Source: Diadema setosum
Lineage: Eukaryota > Echinodermata > Echinoidea > Diadematoida > Diadematidae
Assembly: GCA_033980235.1 (NCBI GenBank)
Contig: CM067065.1
Span: 5,597,328-5,661,327, forward strand
DNA: 64,000 bases
Direction: 5' to 3'
Positions within the stretch are counted from its first letter, which is position 1; each line of letters starts with the position of its first letter. The position numbers and the translations under genes were made by a program. The notes below the pieces were generated by a model that saw nothing but the letters and a program-made list of their open reading frames with translations, was not told the DNA's origin and ran no database searches. Below are positions 1 to 9,483 of this stretch, piece after piece.

Positions 1-987
1 ATGTACCAGTACCCATAAGGTACAGTGTACTACTGTGTAGCTAAAACTATTAAACAGCCAAGAATAAGTTGGTACATGATGAAATAGTACTAACCCCTAG
101 AATAGGAGTCTTAGGATTAAAGATAATAAAAAGTTTTGGTACCTCAAAAGCTTCCCTGAATTTCCTTGTCTTGGTTTGTGTTTCAGGTTAAAGTACGTTG
201 TCTGTGAGAATTACTCGCCCCAAAGTGCTCTCATGTCTTAGTAATCATGCAATAATGGTTTCGTACCAGAGCCGACGCTGTACAGCGTCGATAAATATTG
301 TACGAAACCACTGACTGCGACCAGCAGGGTGCAGCCCATTGTACGCATAGCTAACTGCGACCAGCAGCCCCATACGCATAACGTAATGGGGCTTCGCATT
401 GTAGCATTCAGGATCATGACAGAATTAGTATCGCGGGTAAATGTCAACTTAAAATCCAAAAATTTCTTCGATTTGAAGACTTACCAATTAAGTTGAAGTA
501 TTGAAAACAGGCTTCGAACAACGTTTGGTTCTGCCAATAGTCCCTTTCTGTTCGAATTGATGACTGAATGTGACTCGGTCGAGAGGACCTTGGGAGAGCT
601 ACATACACTGGATACCATGGCCAGCGCATGCGCACACAAACATCTTATCCGTTCATGGATTTGAAATTTGTGTGCATGTGATGTGTTCGCATGCACTGGC
701 TGTAGTATTCAGTGTACTGTATGTAGCTCTCCTAAGGTCATGAGTACGTTTACATGTAATTTACAATATTGTTTGCCCTTCCACACAACGTAGACCAGGC
801 CCTACTTCAATTTTTTTTAACAGAGATAAACAGACAGCATACACGCCAAACACAAAATCGAGTGTTTGGGACTACGTAATGATTGAGCTTAAGTAAGCCA
901 GATATACGATCCGCCTGAATGTATAACGTAATTTGGGGCATTAATTCACTTGTCATTCTCATCATGGCTTACCAGTGTCAAACTCAC
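1..987. other. Intergenic sequence without recognised gene
   Basis: No coding sequence or known repeat family is recognised apart from the small palindromic cluster entered separately. Short open frames on the minus strand (about 444-700) show no motif I know and no codon pattern to support them. If the THAP-like exon just to the right were functional, its next exon would lie here, but I could not find the second half of a THAP domain. Confidence 0.5.
257..392. repeat. Cluster of short palindromes
   Basis: A 10-base inverted repeat (257-266 with 300-309) encloses a perfect 18-base palindrome, CGACGCTGTACAGCGTCG, at 273-290. A 14-base direct repeat ACTGCGACCAGCAG follows at 314-327 and 354-367, and a further inverted repeat (GCCCCAT...ATGGGGC) spans 367-392. 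The dense arrangement looks like the remains of a small foldback element; no target duplication was identified. Confidence 0.6.
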
Positions 988-1055
988 CTGTGAAAAGTCT
1001 TTCAACATCCTCCTGCCAAACGATTTGTGTAGTTTATAGCCGCACAATAAGGCAT
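988..1055 (-). pseudogene. Degenerate THAP-domain first exon
   Basis: Reading the minus strand from the ATG at 1055 gives MPYCAAINYTNR followed by a short linker, an in-frame TGA, then KTFH. This is the layout of a THAP zinc-finger start (M-P-x-C-A-A-x-N-C-x-N-R ... F-H-R/K-F-P), a DNA-binding domain of host regulators and of some transposases. The exon ends exactly at a consensus CAG|GTGAGT donor (988/987), where the FHR codon would be split. Two defects are visible: the second zinc-ligand cysteine reads tyrosine, and TGA interrupts the frame before KTFH. The rest of the domain was not found downstream, so I call it a pseudogene fragment. A chance match over about 22 residues cannot be excluded, but motif, donor position and promoter-like sequence upstream agree. 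Confidence 0.5.
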
Positions 1056-1143
1056 TTTAGTGCCTGGCTCAGTTCGAAATGTCAGAAAAGCACGGTCAAT
1101 GAATGGCGCTACGGCCTTCCACACAAAAAAAGTGTTGCTAAGC

Positions 1144-1165
1144 AAAATGGCGGACGTCACGTGAC
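1144..1165 (-). promoter_or_regulatory. Promoter-like cluster (YY1-, CRE- and E-box-like sites)
   Basis: Within 22 bases there is AAAATGGCGG (YY1-like), GACGTCAC (CRE-like) and the palindrome TCACGTGA (E-box). It lies about 90 bases upstream of the ATG of the THAP-like exon on the minus strand, a natural position for a core promoter. The motifs are seen directly; their use as a promoter is inferred. Confidence 0.4.
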
Positions 1166-1277
1166 AACCAGTCGAGCGACGGCGACAGAACGGTAGGCTA
1201 ATGATTCTTCTATGTGTAAGAGTTCTGTGGTGTACACGCAACGACACGTGCAGTGTAAGCTTGCGCTGCGCTGTATT

Positions 1278-2480
1278 GTCATCGAATGACTTTTTATTTT
1301 CATGGAATGATTTTTTGTTCATCGAATGGTTTTTTGTTCATCGAATGATTTCTTGTCGTAAGTATAGAACGCCATATAGGTGTAAAACCTTTTTTGTCAA
1401 ATATATCTTGGGTCTAATATATTTTTGGTGAAATATATATATTTTTTGTCGAATATATTTTGGTCAAATATGATTTTTGGTCAAATATATTTTTTGTGAA
1501 ATATATTTTGGGTCAAACATAGTTTGTGTCAAATATATTTTTGATCAAATATATTTTTGTGAAATATATTTTTGGTGAAACATATGTGACCCGCTACAAC
1601 AAAAAGGTCCTAAAGTCGCGCACGGTCGAAGCCGTGAATATCGGGTTTGAAGTCAGAGCATCATAATTGGTCAAAACTTACGATTTTCTGATTTTGACAT
1701 ATTATTGGAGTCTGACATGTCTTCTATCATCTGTCGAAATTTTGAAGCAAAATGATGAAAGGAAAGACTAAAAAATAGCGTTTTTCTGGGCCATGTTTTT
1801 GGCGTTTCAACCAAGCAGAAACCGGTTCAAAAATTTGGATTGAGCGCCACAGATAGGCTCCGCCCCTAACAACGACCGGAGTGATCTCATTGGTCAGTTT
1901 GCTGCTTGCCGCTAACCGAAGCGTGAAGCTTGCACACTGCCAAGTCGACTGGTGCGTGCGGGCGGGGTGCGCTATGCCTAGCCGCTTCTCCTGGCATCCT
2001 GGTCACTGATTGGTAGGTGAGGAGACCGCCGACGCTGTGCTTGAATGAGCATTTCGGGGGTTGCTAGGGTTTACCTTCTATTGTCCGGAGGTGAAAACTG
2101 ATCTGCGTGTTCCTTGGTCGCGATTGCGTCGCAAGGAAAACTTTTAGGGCGCTTTTCTCGAAACCATGATTTCCCATACGTCTCGACATGCTCTCTTTTA
2201 AACATCGATATCTCCGCAACCGGTTATTTTCATAAGATGTGTTATATATCAATTTAAAGCAGAAAGATTAGGAAATTTTGTCATGTAATTTTCAAATAAT
2301 CGACCTCACCCGACTTTAGGATCATTTTGTTGTAGCGTGTCACATATATATTTTTGTCAAATATATATTTTGTCGAATATATTTCGGTCAAACCTTCATA
2401 TTTTCTTGTCAAATATATATTTTGTTTGAATATATATTTTATGAAATATATATTTTATCGAACATATTTTTGTGGAATGA
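1278..2480. repeat. Degenerate AT-rich minisatellite, interrupted
   Basis: From 1278 to 1583 and again from 2345 to about 2480 the sequence iterates loose units such as TTTTTGTTCATCGAATGRT and TTTTTGTCAAATATA, each about 16-21 bases. The array is split by the TIR element at 1585-2344, whose two flanks are both minisatellite, so the element inserted into a pre-existing array. Open frames across the array are artefacts of low complexity. Confidence 0.8.
1585..2344. mobile_element. Non-autonomous TIR element, TA target site
   Basis: This 760-base element starts TGTGACCCGCTACAACAAAA and ends with the inverted counterpart. The terminal inverted repeats match over about 34 bases with four differences. 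A TA dinucleotide flanks each end (1583-1584 and 2345-2346), as for Tc1/mariner-like and several other cut-and-paste superfamilies. No transposase frame is present. The first seven bases, TGTGACC, are shared with the separate 690-base family at 19335 and 24603, so the two may use related transposases; that is inference. Confidence 0.8.
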
Positions 2481-2584
2481 AATTTAAATTGATGAAATGG
2501 TTTTATAGTTGGTGTCGAACATAATTATTTGATTCCCTTCTGGCGTGCCATACTTTTGTATAAAAAACACTTTATTTACATTAC

Positions 2585-3000
2585 TTGAGCCGAAGAAGAT
2601 TTATCTGGCATTCTCGTTACATTAGAGGAGTGCCGTACTGCTCTTCATGCATGCATGCATGTCGAACACATACACACAGTATATTGATCCATACTTTGTC
2701 CATTTACACAGCACATCACATTATACTTTATCCATATGTCAAGCCAGAACTCCTTGTTCAAGCCAATCGCTGTTTCATTATTTTTAGTGACAGGCCAAGT
2801 GGGCGGAGCTTATTTGTGCGTGACTGCAATGGAAGTGGGATGGGCCTGGGATCATTTGTCTCGGGGTTGGCGGAGATATACATGTATATGGGGGCACGAG
2901 GCTGGGAGGGTGTCCGCCAGTGGTGGCTACCTGTGTTGCACCGTGGACATAACACATGTACATACACACACGCACACACACAGCACACACAATACACACA

Positions 3001-3040
<40 letters not shown>

Positions 3041-3134
3041 CAAGTGGGCGGAGCTTGCTTGTCTGTGCATGACCGGCTGGCTGTATAGTTTGGGTACCGG
3101 GGGTCTCGGAGAGTGTTTTGTTTCAGGGTCGGCA
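2585..3134. repeat. (CA)n microsatellite between two copies of a 22-base repeat
   Basis: A CA-rich simple repeat at about 2943-3036 lies between two near-identical copies (one difference) of a 22-base sequence containing CAAGTGGGCGGAGCTT, at 2790-2811 and 3035-3056. Several open frames run through the microsatellite in more than one phase and on both strands and are not genes. Confidence 0.75.
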
Positions 3135-4071
3135 GTAGCCTTTAAACAAGGCGACTCGCTCTGCGTGCCCCCGTATAGCGCGTTTACCCCACAAACCTGT
3201 TGGCCGGCGAGTGGAGCGAGCCGCCTTTATCCACTCGTTCAGGGGATGTGTACTTTTGTCGTTGTTGTTGCTTTATATTCTTTGACAAATTTGCGTACAA
3301 ATTTGACGCAGAAAATACACACGGCACCATGGCAAGCCGCGCGCGCTTGCTAACAAATTTGTACGCAAATTTGTCAAAGAATATAAATTTGTTAGCAAGC
3401 GCGCGCGGCTTGCCTTGGTGCCGTGTGTATTTTCTGCGTCAAATTTGTACGCAAATTTGTCAAAGAATATAAAGCAACAACAACGACAAAAGTACACATC
3501 CCTGAACGAGTGGATAAAGGCGGCTCGCTCCACTCGCCGGCCAACATGTTTCTATAAGGGGTCACGCATGCAGAGCGAGTCGCCTTGTTTAAAGGCTACC
3601 TTTATCCACTCGTTCAGGGGATGTGTACTTTTGTCGTTGTTGTTGCTTTATATTCTTTGACAAATTTGCGTACAAATTTGACGCAGAAAATACACACGGC
3701 ACCATGGCAAGCCGCGCGCGCTTGCTAACAAATTTGTACGCAAATTTGTCAAAGAATATAAATTTGTTAGCAAGCGCGCGCGGCTTGCCTTGGTGCCGTG
3801 TGTATTTTCTGCGTCAAATTTGTACGCAAATTTGTCAAAGAATATAAAGCAACAACAACGACAAAAGTACACATCCCTGAACGAGTGGATAAAGGCGGCT
3901 CGCTCCACTCGCCGGCCAACATGTTTCTATAAGGGGTCACGCATGCAGAGCGAGTCGCCTTGTTTAAAGGCTAGGATAAAGGCGGCTCGCTCCACTCGCC
4001 GGCCAACAGGTTTGTGGGGTAAACGCGCTATACGGGGGCACGCAGAGCGAGTCGCCTTGTTTAAAGGCTAC
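3135..4071. mobile_element. Nested foldback element with two identical hairpin units
   Basis: The outer arms 3135-3232 and 3974-4071 are perfect 98-base inverted repeats. Between them are two head-to-tail units (3226-3600 and 3601-3975, period 375) that look identical. Each unit is a palindrome: about 135-base arms around a 24-base loop, with one arm mismatch noticed (CCATGG against CCTTGG), followed by an 86-base tail that is a diverged version of the outer right arm. The organisation resembles foldback transposons such as the sea-urchin TU elements, but no target duplication or transposase was found. Open frames in it repeat in both units and on both strands and follow from the symmetry. 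Confidence 0.85.
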
Positions 4072-4559
4072 AACGACTGTGGCCGGGGGCTGTGGATAGG
4101 GCGTGAATCGTGGACCGTCTCTGTCCTGAGGCTATCACCAACAGAAAAAACAGACTTAACCGTAAGATCTTTGCTCCTGCGCCACTTTCCTCCCATTTTA
4201 TCTGCAAGATAATCAAAACATAAATTGTATCCACAAGCATAACCCTGACCTTAATCCTAATCCTCACATCAAACTAAACCTAAAACCGCAATACAACTCT
4301 AATCTTAACCCTAACGCTATTCAAGTCCTTGGAAAAAATAAGACAGGAGCGATTGTCGCAGGAGTCAGTATCGCGTCACCGCATATAAACTACAACTGTA
4401 TAGGGGCCGGGGATTTTTGCAACGTGGACGTTCAGAGTAAAAGAAAAACAAAGAAAAACAAACAAACAAAAACAAACAAACAGAAAAAAAAAACATGTTT
4501 TGCGAATTTTCGCGAATGTAATTGATGCACTTATCATAGATACAATGGCTTCATAATAG
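4072..4559. other. Intergenic, no gene recognised
   Basis: Contains a short stretch rich in CCTAA/CCTTAA-like words (about 4243-4320) and an A-rich AAAC run (about 4435-4495). No coding sequence is supported. Confidence 0.5.
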
Positions 4560-5207
4560 TTTTTTATAGGTTGCGTCCTCGCATAATCTAAAGCTACCTT
4601 GGCACTTTGCAGCATGACGCAGGGAGAAAGGGGAACCGGTCAATCGCTGTCTAAACGTCCGCGCCGCAAATCTAAAGCTCCGTAATTGAATAAAATGCGG
4701 CGGATGAATAATCAGATTCCTTAATCCTACCAAGAGCGGGGATTGATTTACATACAAAACACTTAAACTTCAGTATTGCAATACACAGACAAAACATTTA
4801 CTTATATAATACAATTACACTGTAAATATCAACATCTCATCATTGATTTTGTATTCAAATTATAGGTCCATGTGTACGGAAGTTTTCGATTTGTCTTGAT
4901 GAAATGCAGTCATCTTTTCACAGGGGCTCGACGCTAACTTGTTTCTTATGTGACCCGCTCAGGTCACAAAAATATTTATATCTGAAATTTTGGTGGCCCG
5001 AAAGAGAAATGTAAAGGCCCCCAAAACAGCGAACATTAAAAAAAAAAAAAATCCAGTTTGCATTTCCGTTGCTCGATCGGGCCATCGAATGATAAACTCA
5101 TTGAAAATTTGGCGGCCCGAGATCAACTTTCAGCGGGCCATCTCGGGCCACCGCATGTGTTGAGCCCTAGCTCCTTCCCATCATTCCAAGTGTGTTCTGC
5201 CCTACTT

Positions 5208-5876
5208 TGGCAAAAGGCAGCAAGTGACATTGAGTACAAATGCTACAAATAATATTGTTTAATGAAGAAAATATGTTTCTGGGTAGGCCCTTCAACATGG
5301 AAATTCATGATGAGAAATAATATCGGTATTGGTGCAAGTAAGTCATATAGTTATGCATTAATGACAGTTCGAAGAATATTGATATTCCCATGAGAAACTC
5401 ATCATTATGTAATTTGCTCCCTTTTGCCAAAGTATATTTTAGATTTGTAGCAAACATGAAAAATCTGGCAAAAGGAAGCATGTTGCAATCATATAATGAG
5501 TATATTACTTGCTTCCTTTTGCCAAAGTATTATAGATTTGTAGCAAACACAAACAATTGGCAAAATAAAGCAAGTGGCAATTATATCATAAGAGTGTTAC
5601 TTGCTTCCTTTTGCCAAAATATATTGTGTGTAAATATAAATGATTTGGTAAAGAGAAGCAAGTGACAATCATATCATGCGGTTGTAACTTGCTTCCTTTT
5701 GCAATTTTTTCATGCAATTTTGTGCAATTACTTCCTTTTGCCACCCAAATATCTCAGAAATGGGCCAAAGTTGTAACTTTCGAATTTTTCAGTTAAATAG
5801 AGCATGCCTCAAATATGCCAAATCAATAAAAAAAAAAGTCAATATTCATTAAAATGTCACTTGCTTCCTTTTGCCA
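5208..5876. mobile_element. TIR element filled with 90-base tandem repeats
   Basis: The ends 5208-5231 and 5853-5876 are 24-base inverted repeats with one difference (TGGCAAAAGGMAGCAAGTGACA). Inside, the word CTTGCTTCCTTTTGCC recurs at roughly 90-95 base spacing (about 5408, 5508, 5599, 5689), usually followed by an inverted TGGCAAAAGGAAGC-like copy, so every tandem unit repeats the terminal sequence. The element interrupts block S1 between 'aagtgtgttctgccc' and 'aagtgtgttgttcagg', which look like two copies of one target segment. Confidence 0.65.
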
Positions 5877-5926
5877 TGCGAAGTGTGTTGTTCAGGACTG
5901 TACAGCAGGATAACATTGAAATAAGT

Positions 5927-6173
5927 GAAGAGTTTGTTCGCAAAAACCGATAAATCCATTTTTGAAGATTTTGAAGGACGGTCTCTGTCATAAAGTACAA
6001 AATAATACCTTTTATATGGTATATTGGTCACTACGTACACAGGTATATTTTTGAAGTTATGGTCAAAAGAAGCAAAAATTTTCTTATTATTCTCTTTATT
6101 TTTCTTGACCTTTAATCGCAAATATCTCCATTTGGCAAATATGGACTTATCGGTTTTTGCAAACAAACTCTTC
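5927..6173. mobile_element. 247-base MITE, copy A
   Basis: It begins GAAGAGTTTGTTCGCAAAAA and ends with the inverted counterpart TTTTTGCAAACAAACTCTTC. AAGT flanks both sides (5923-5926, 6174-6177) and is a likely 4-base target duplication; the paralogous blocks lack the insert. Two related copies lie at 13531 and 14893 in the opposite orientation. Confidence 0.75.
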
Positions 6174-6331
6174 AAGTACGAATGAACAAAGTGAAAGCTT
6201 TCTACCACCAATACTACGCATCTTTCTCTAAATGACAGAATGATATTATGAATACTGTGTGTCATGACAGTTTGATAACATCACCAAAAAATTGTCAAAG
6301 ACATACATTAAAAAAGCTTGAAGCTATTGTT

Positions 6332-6335
6332 ACAT

Positions 6336-6375
<40 letters not shown>

Positions 6376-6382
6376 TTTTTTC
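6332..6382. repeat. (CTTT)n microsatellite
   Basis: A run of TTTC/CTTT units ending in poly-T, within block S1. Confidence 0.9.
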
Positions 6383-6919
6383 CAGCTATGACAACTCAGG
6401 GACTACATGAGTGACATTGGCTGTACAAATACCAAGCTGATCAGCTTATACGATGGATGATAATGACATTAATAAAAACATATAACATAATAACCATATT
6501 AAACATTTAGGTAACTTCAATATAGCTCTAATAGTTTTATATACAGCTTCTTGCTCACCCTATTTCAAGATATACTAGAGACGTGGCATTTCAAGTCTCC
6601 TTCGTTTCAACATTTAACATCATTGGTTTTATACACGGCACTGTTTCACTCCAAATTTGCAAAAGAGAAATAAGCCATCACAGACATCAGAAAAGTACAG
6701 AACATTATCATATATTAAAATGTGAAATAAAAAGAAAATTACGAGAGAGAGAGAGAGGAGAGAGAGAGTCTGATAGAGGTAGGGGAAATAAAGAAGGAAA
6801 AAAAGAAAATGTGAGTCGCGATATAATTTTGTTTGGGTGATATCCTGTTTGACAATTTGTATCGAAAATCTGGAAGACCTTCAAGTACAACCACGCAGTG
6901 TTTTTTTACTTTATTTTTA

Positions 6920-7455
6920 CACTGTAAAATCATCGGTGTTAGACTTAACACCATGGGTGTTAAATCTAACACCGATCAAGCTTCAATAAAGGACCACACC
7001 CACAGGTGTAGAAAATGTATTGTGAAGGTGTTAAAAAGTGTTCACCTGGCGCTTCGTGGTGTTAATTTGACACTGTGGCTGGTGATATTTTTGACACTGC
7101 GCTAGAGTTAATTCATTAATGACACCGCATGATGTTGATTTGATATTGGTGGTGTTAATTTCAAAGGTATAACACCCGTCCAGCTTCAATATGAGACCAC
7201 ACCAACTGGTGTTACTGTGGTGTAAATGTGTTGACACTTTTTGTTTTTCAAAAATCAAGTACTTTATCGGAAAATTCTTCATCGTCTTGTTCAGAATTAA
7301 CAAGAAATTCAGTCCCTAAGAAACTACTAATATTCAAAAAAGCAATTTTATATTTTGAAATGACACCCGGAGGTGTTAATCTAACACCATGAATGAGCAC
7401 CGGAGATTTAACACCAGCTTGGTGTTTCATATTTAACACCGGACTTTTTGCAGTG
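6920..7455. mobile_element. hAT-type MITE with 8-base target duplication
   Basis: The element runs from CACTGTAAAA to TTTTGCAGTG and is flanked by perfect 8-base duplications TATTTTTA (6912-6919 and 7456-7463). An 8-base duplication with CA..TG ends is the hallmark of hAT elements. The interior iterates GGTGTTAA/TTAACACC-like words in both orientations. No transposase is encoded. The paralogous site near 49380-49420 downstream of TRIM gene 3 lacks it, so it inserted after the block duplication. Confidence 0.88.
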
Positions 7456-9483
7456 TATTTTTATTTTTTGCAAACTAATTGCTGCATTTTATATCTCCGT
7501 ACTCATGACAACAGCATCTGTGTTTTAAAATGGATTATCACTGTTATTATTATTATATTCTGTTCCCTGGCTGATCAACGGGCTGCGTGTTTCCACACAC
7601 AAGGGCGAGTGTAGGATACATTATGAATTAGCAATCACGATTAGTATCTCAATACTAAAGTATAATACTGTATGACTGTTCACTCTAATGTTTTATTCCC
7701 ATGAGATGTGAATTTTTAGGATCATCAATGCCGATACACTAAGTCTGTTAAACTTGAACTAGTATTTTGATAACGTGCTTGGAAATAAGCTGAAAGAATA
7801 AATAGGCTTACTTACAACAACAATGCATTTGGCCGGTTTCATTGCTATGGTCTGTCATTATCATTTGTTTTGTTTGTTTGTTTTTTTCTTCCGGTTTTGG
7901 TTTTGTCTTATCGCCCCACGAACCTGAAATCGATCGTTGAATTATAGTTATCTATACGTCATGACATTTTTTTTTAAATTTTATTATTGTTATTTCTTTT
8001 TTTTTTTTGGGGGGGGGGGGCGTTCGAATGTATATTAACGTTTTAAGGGTTGCATTTGTGTGTGTGTGTGTATGTGTGTGTTCACATATAAAATTGAGGT
8101 TTACGTACCAAATCATCTAACCTTTTTCCTTTTCTCACTGCACTGCTTCTCAGTGATGCCATAACTACATGATTGGAATATAAGTGGAGAATGCTCTTGA
8201 CCATCAGTGACAGTCCCTTTGCATTATTACATGTAAAAACAATGAAACAATTGATATCGATCGAAAGCATGAAAATATCCTTCACCTTCGTAAGTACTAT
8301 TTTACTCCGTGATGCACTCGTCACTGCACTGTAATATATATAAACGGTGTTACAAACAACAACAACAACAACAGCAATAACAAAAAAGAGAAGTACGGCA
8401 GCCCAAATACCTAATGTAAAAAACGAAGACGACACAATACACCATTCGTGTATCTCAACTAATTAATTGTCATTGTATGCAATTCATATAAGATGAGTTT
8501 ACCTATGTAGGCTTAGATGCATGCATACACAAAAAGTAGGTTTGGTTACCCCTTCACATATTTTAGACTTACGCTGGAGGGCCGGGGTGGAGAGACAAAA
8601 CACCCCAAAAAAAAAGAAATATTCACAAATCTTCTCTCAAGCACTGGGGATACGAGTGAGTGACTCGTATAGTTTCGTGTTTGTTTATCAATGTAATTGC
8701 TATTATGTCCAAACTTGGTAGGTTTTTTTGCTAGAGTGTATGAAGATACATATTCATTCAAGTGGTCACCATTGCACAGTAGAAGGTCCAGAGGGGCACA
8801 TTGTCGTAGGGAGTAGGGGTAGTGGGAGGATCATATGGGAGAGATAGCCTCTAAATTACGGAGTCTTTACAATTCGTTTTCTCCTAAAACCAGTTGTTAC
8901 AATGGTAGTCTATACAGTGCTAGGAATAAGTAGGATGCAGTTTTCAATATCTTCTTTAAAACACTTGAACTTTGTCACAAACCTGTACAGACGTTATCAC
9001 TAGGGTAACAGAAGATGATTTATAAAAATTGCTCGTCACTATGTCTTCATCCAATGGGGACCTAAAAGGACACCAAAATCCCAAAATCAGATAATCATAT
9101 GGAAATAATCCCCAAATCAAGTGATACCTCCAAGTTTATAGTAGATTTATAGGAGGCCCCATGGGTCCGGGAACGACTTGGTAGCTTATTCTAAGTTTTG
9201 AGCTCATGTTTTTAAAGTGCACGCTCAAACAACAACAACGAATACAAATGAATATACAAATGGACAGATACCAAGGAGAACTCAAATCTCCTCACCCTGG
9301 CCCCTACACAGCTGAGCGCGAGATGTTTCTTGTTGCTGATTTCACATTCCATTCACTCAGAATATCACACAAAAGATTTTGTTTGTGTGTCTGTTTTGTG
9401 TGTGTGGCTGTTTGTGTGTGTGTGTTTTACATGCTACAACCATTGACAGCCGAACAAGTGTCGGCCGGCTACGACTGTTAAGG

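Larger units (their letters stand above)
4560..9483. repeat. Downstream duplication block S1 (3' side of TRIM gene 1)
   Basis: This noncoding stretch carries the module series also found at 21.6-28.6 kb and 35.5-51.5 kb. Recognisable modules include AAATCTGAAATTTTGGTGGC (near 4981), the 'gcgggccat ... gccaccg' module (about 5125), CATCTTTCTCTAAATGACAG on the opposite side of an insertion (about 6220), 'gtttcactccaaatttgcaaaagag' (about 6645), a GA-rich run (about 6742-6770) and GCATCTGTGTTTTAAAATGG (about 7514). From about 7.5 to 9.2 kb it aligns with 49.45-51.0 kb downstream of gene 3, for example AGGTCCAGAGGGGCACA near 8784. It is interrupted by elements at 5208, 5927 and 6920. No polyadenylation site was confidently placed. 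Confidence 0.7.

Noticed and set aside
2585..3353. Overlapping open frames of 82-205 codons on both strands
   Set aside because: They run through a (CA)n microsatellite in several phases and encode HTHTHT or CVCVCV stretches; no homology or splice signals.
3200..3908. Identical 86-codon frames on the minus strand at 3273-3533 and 3648-3908, with near-copies on the plus strand
   Set aside because: The repetition and strand symmetry follow from the palindromic duplication, not from coding constraint.
5400..5880. Regularly spaced repeats resembling a CRISPR array
   Set aside because: Spacers are themselves similar and the repeats are inverted copies of the element's ends; the genome is animal.
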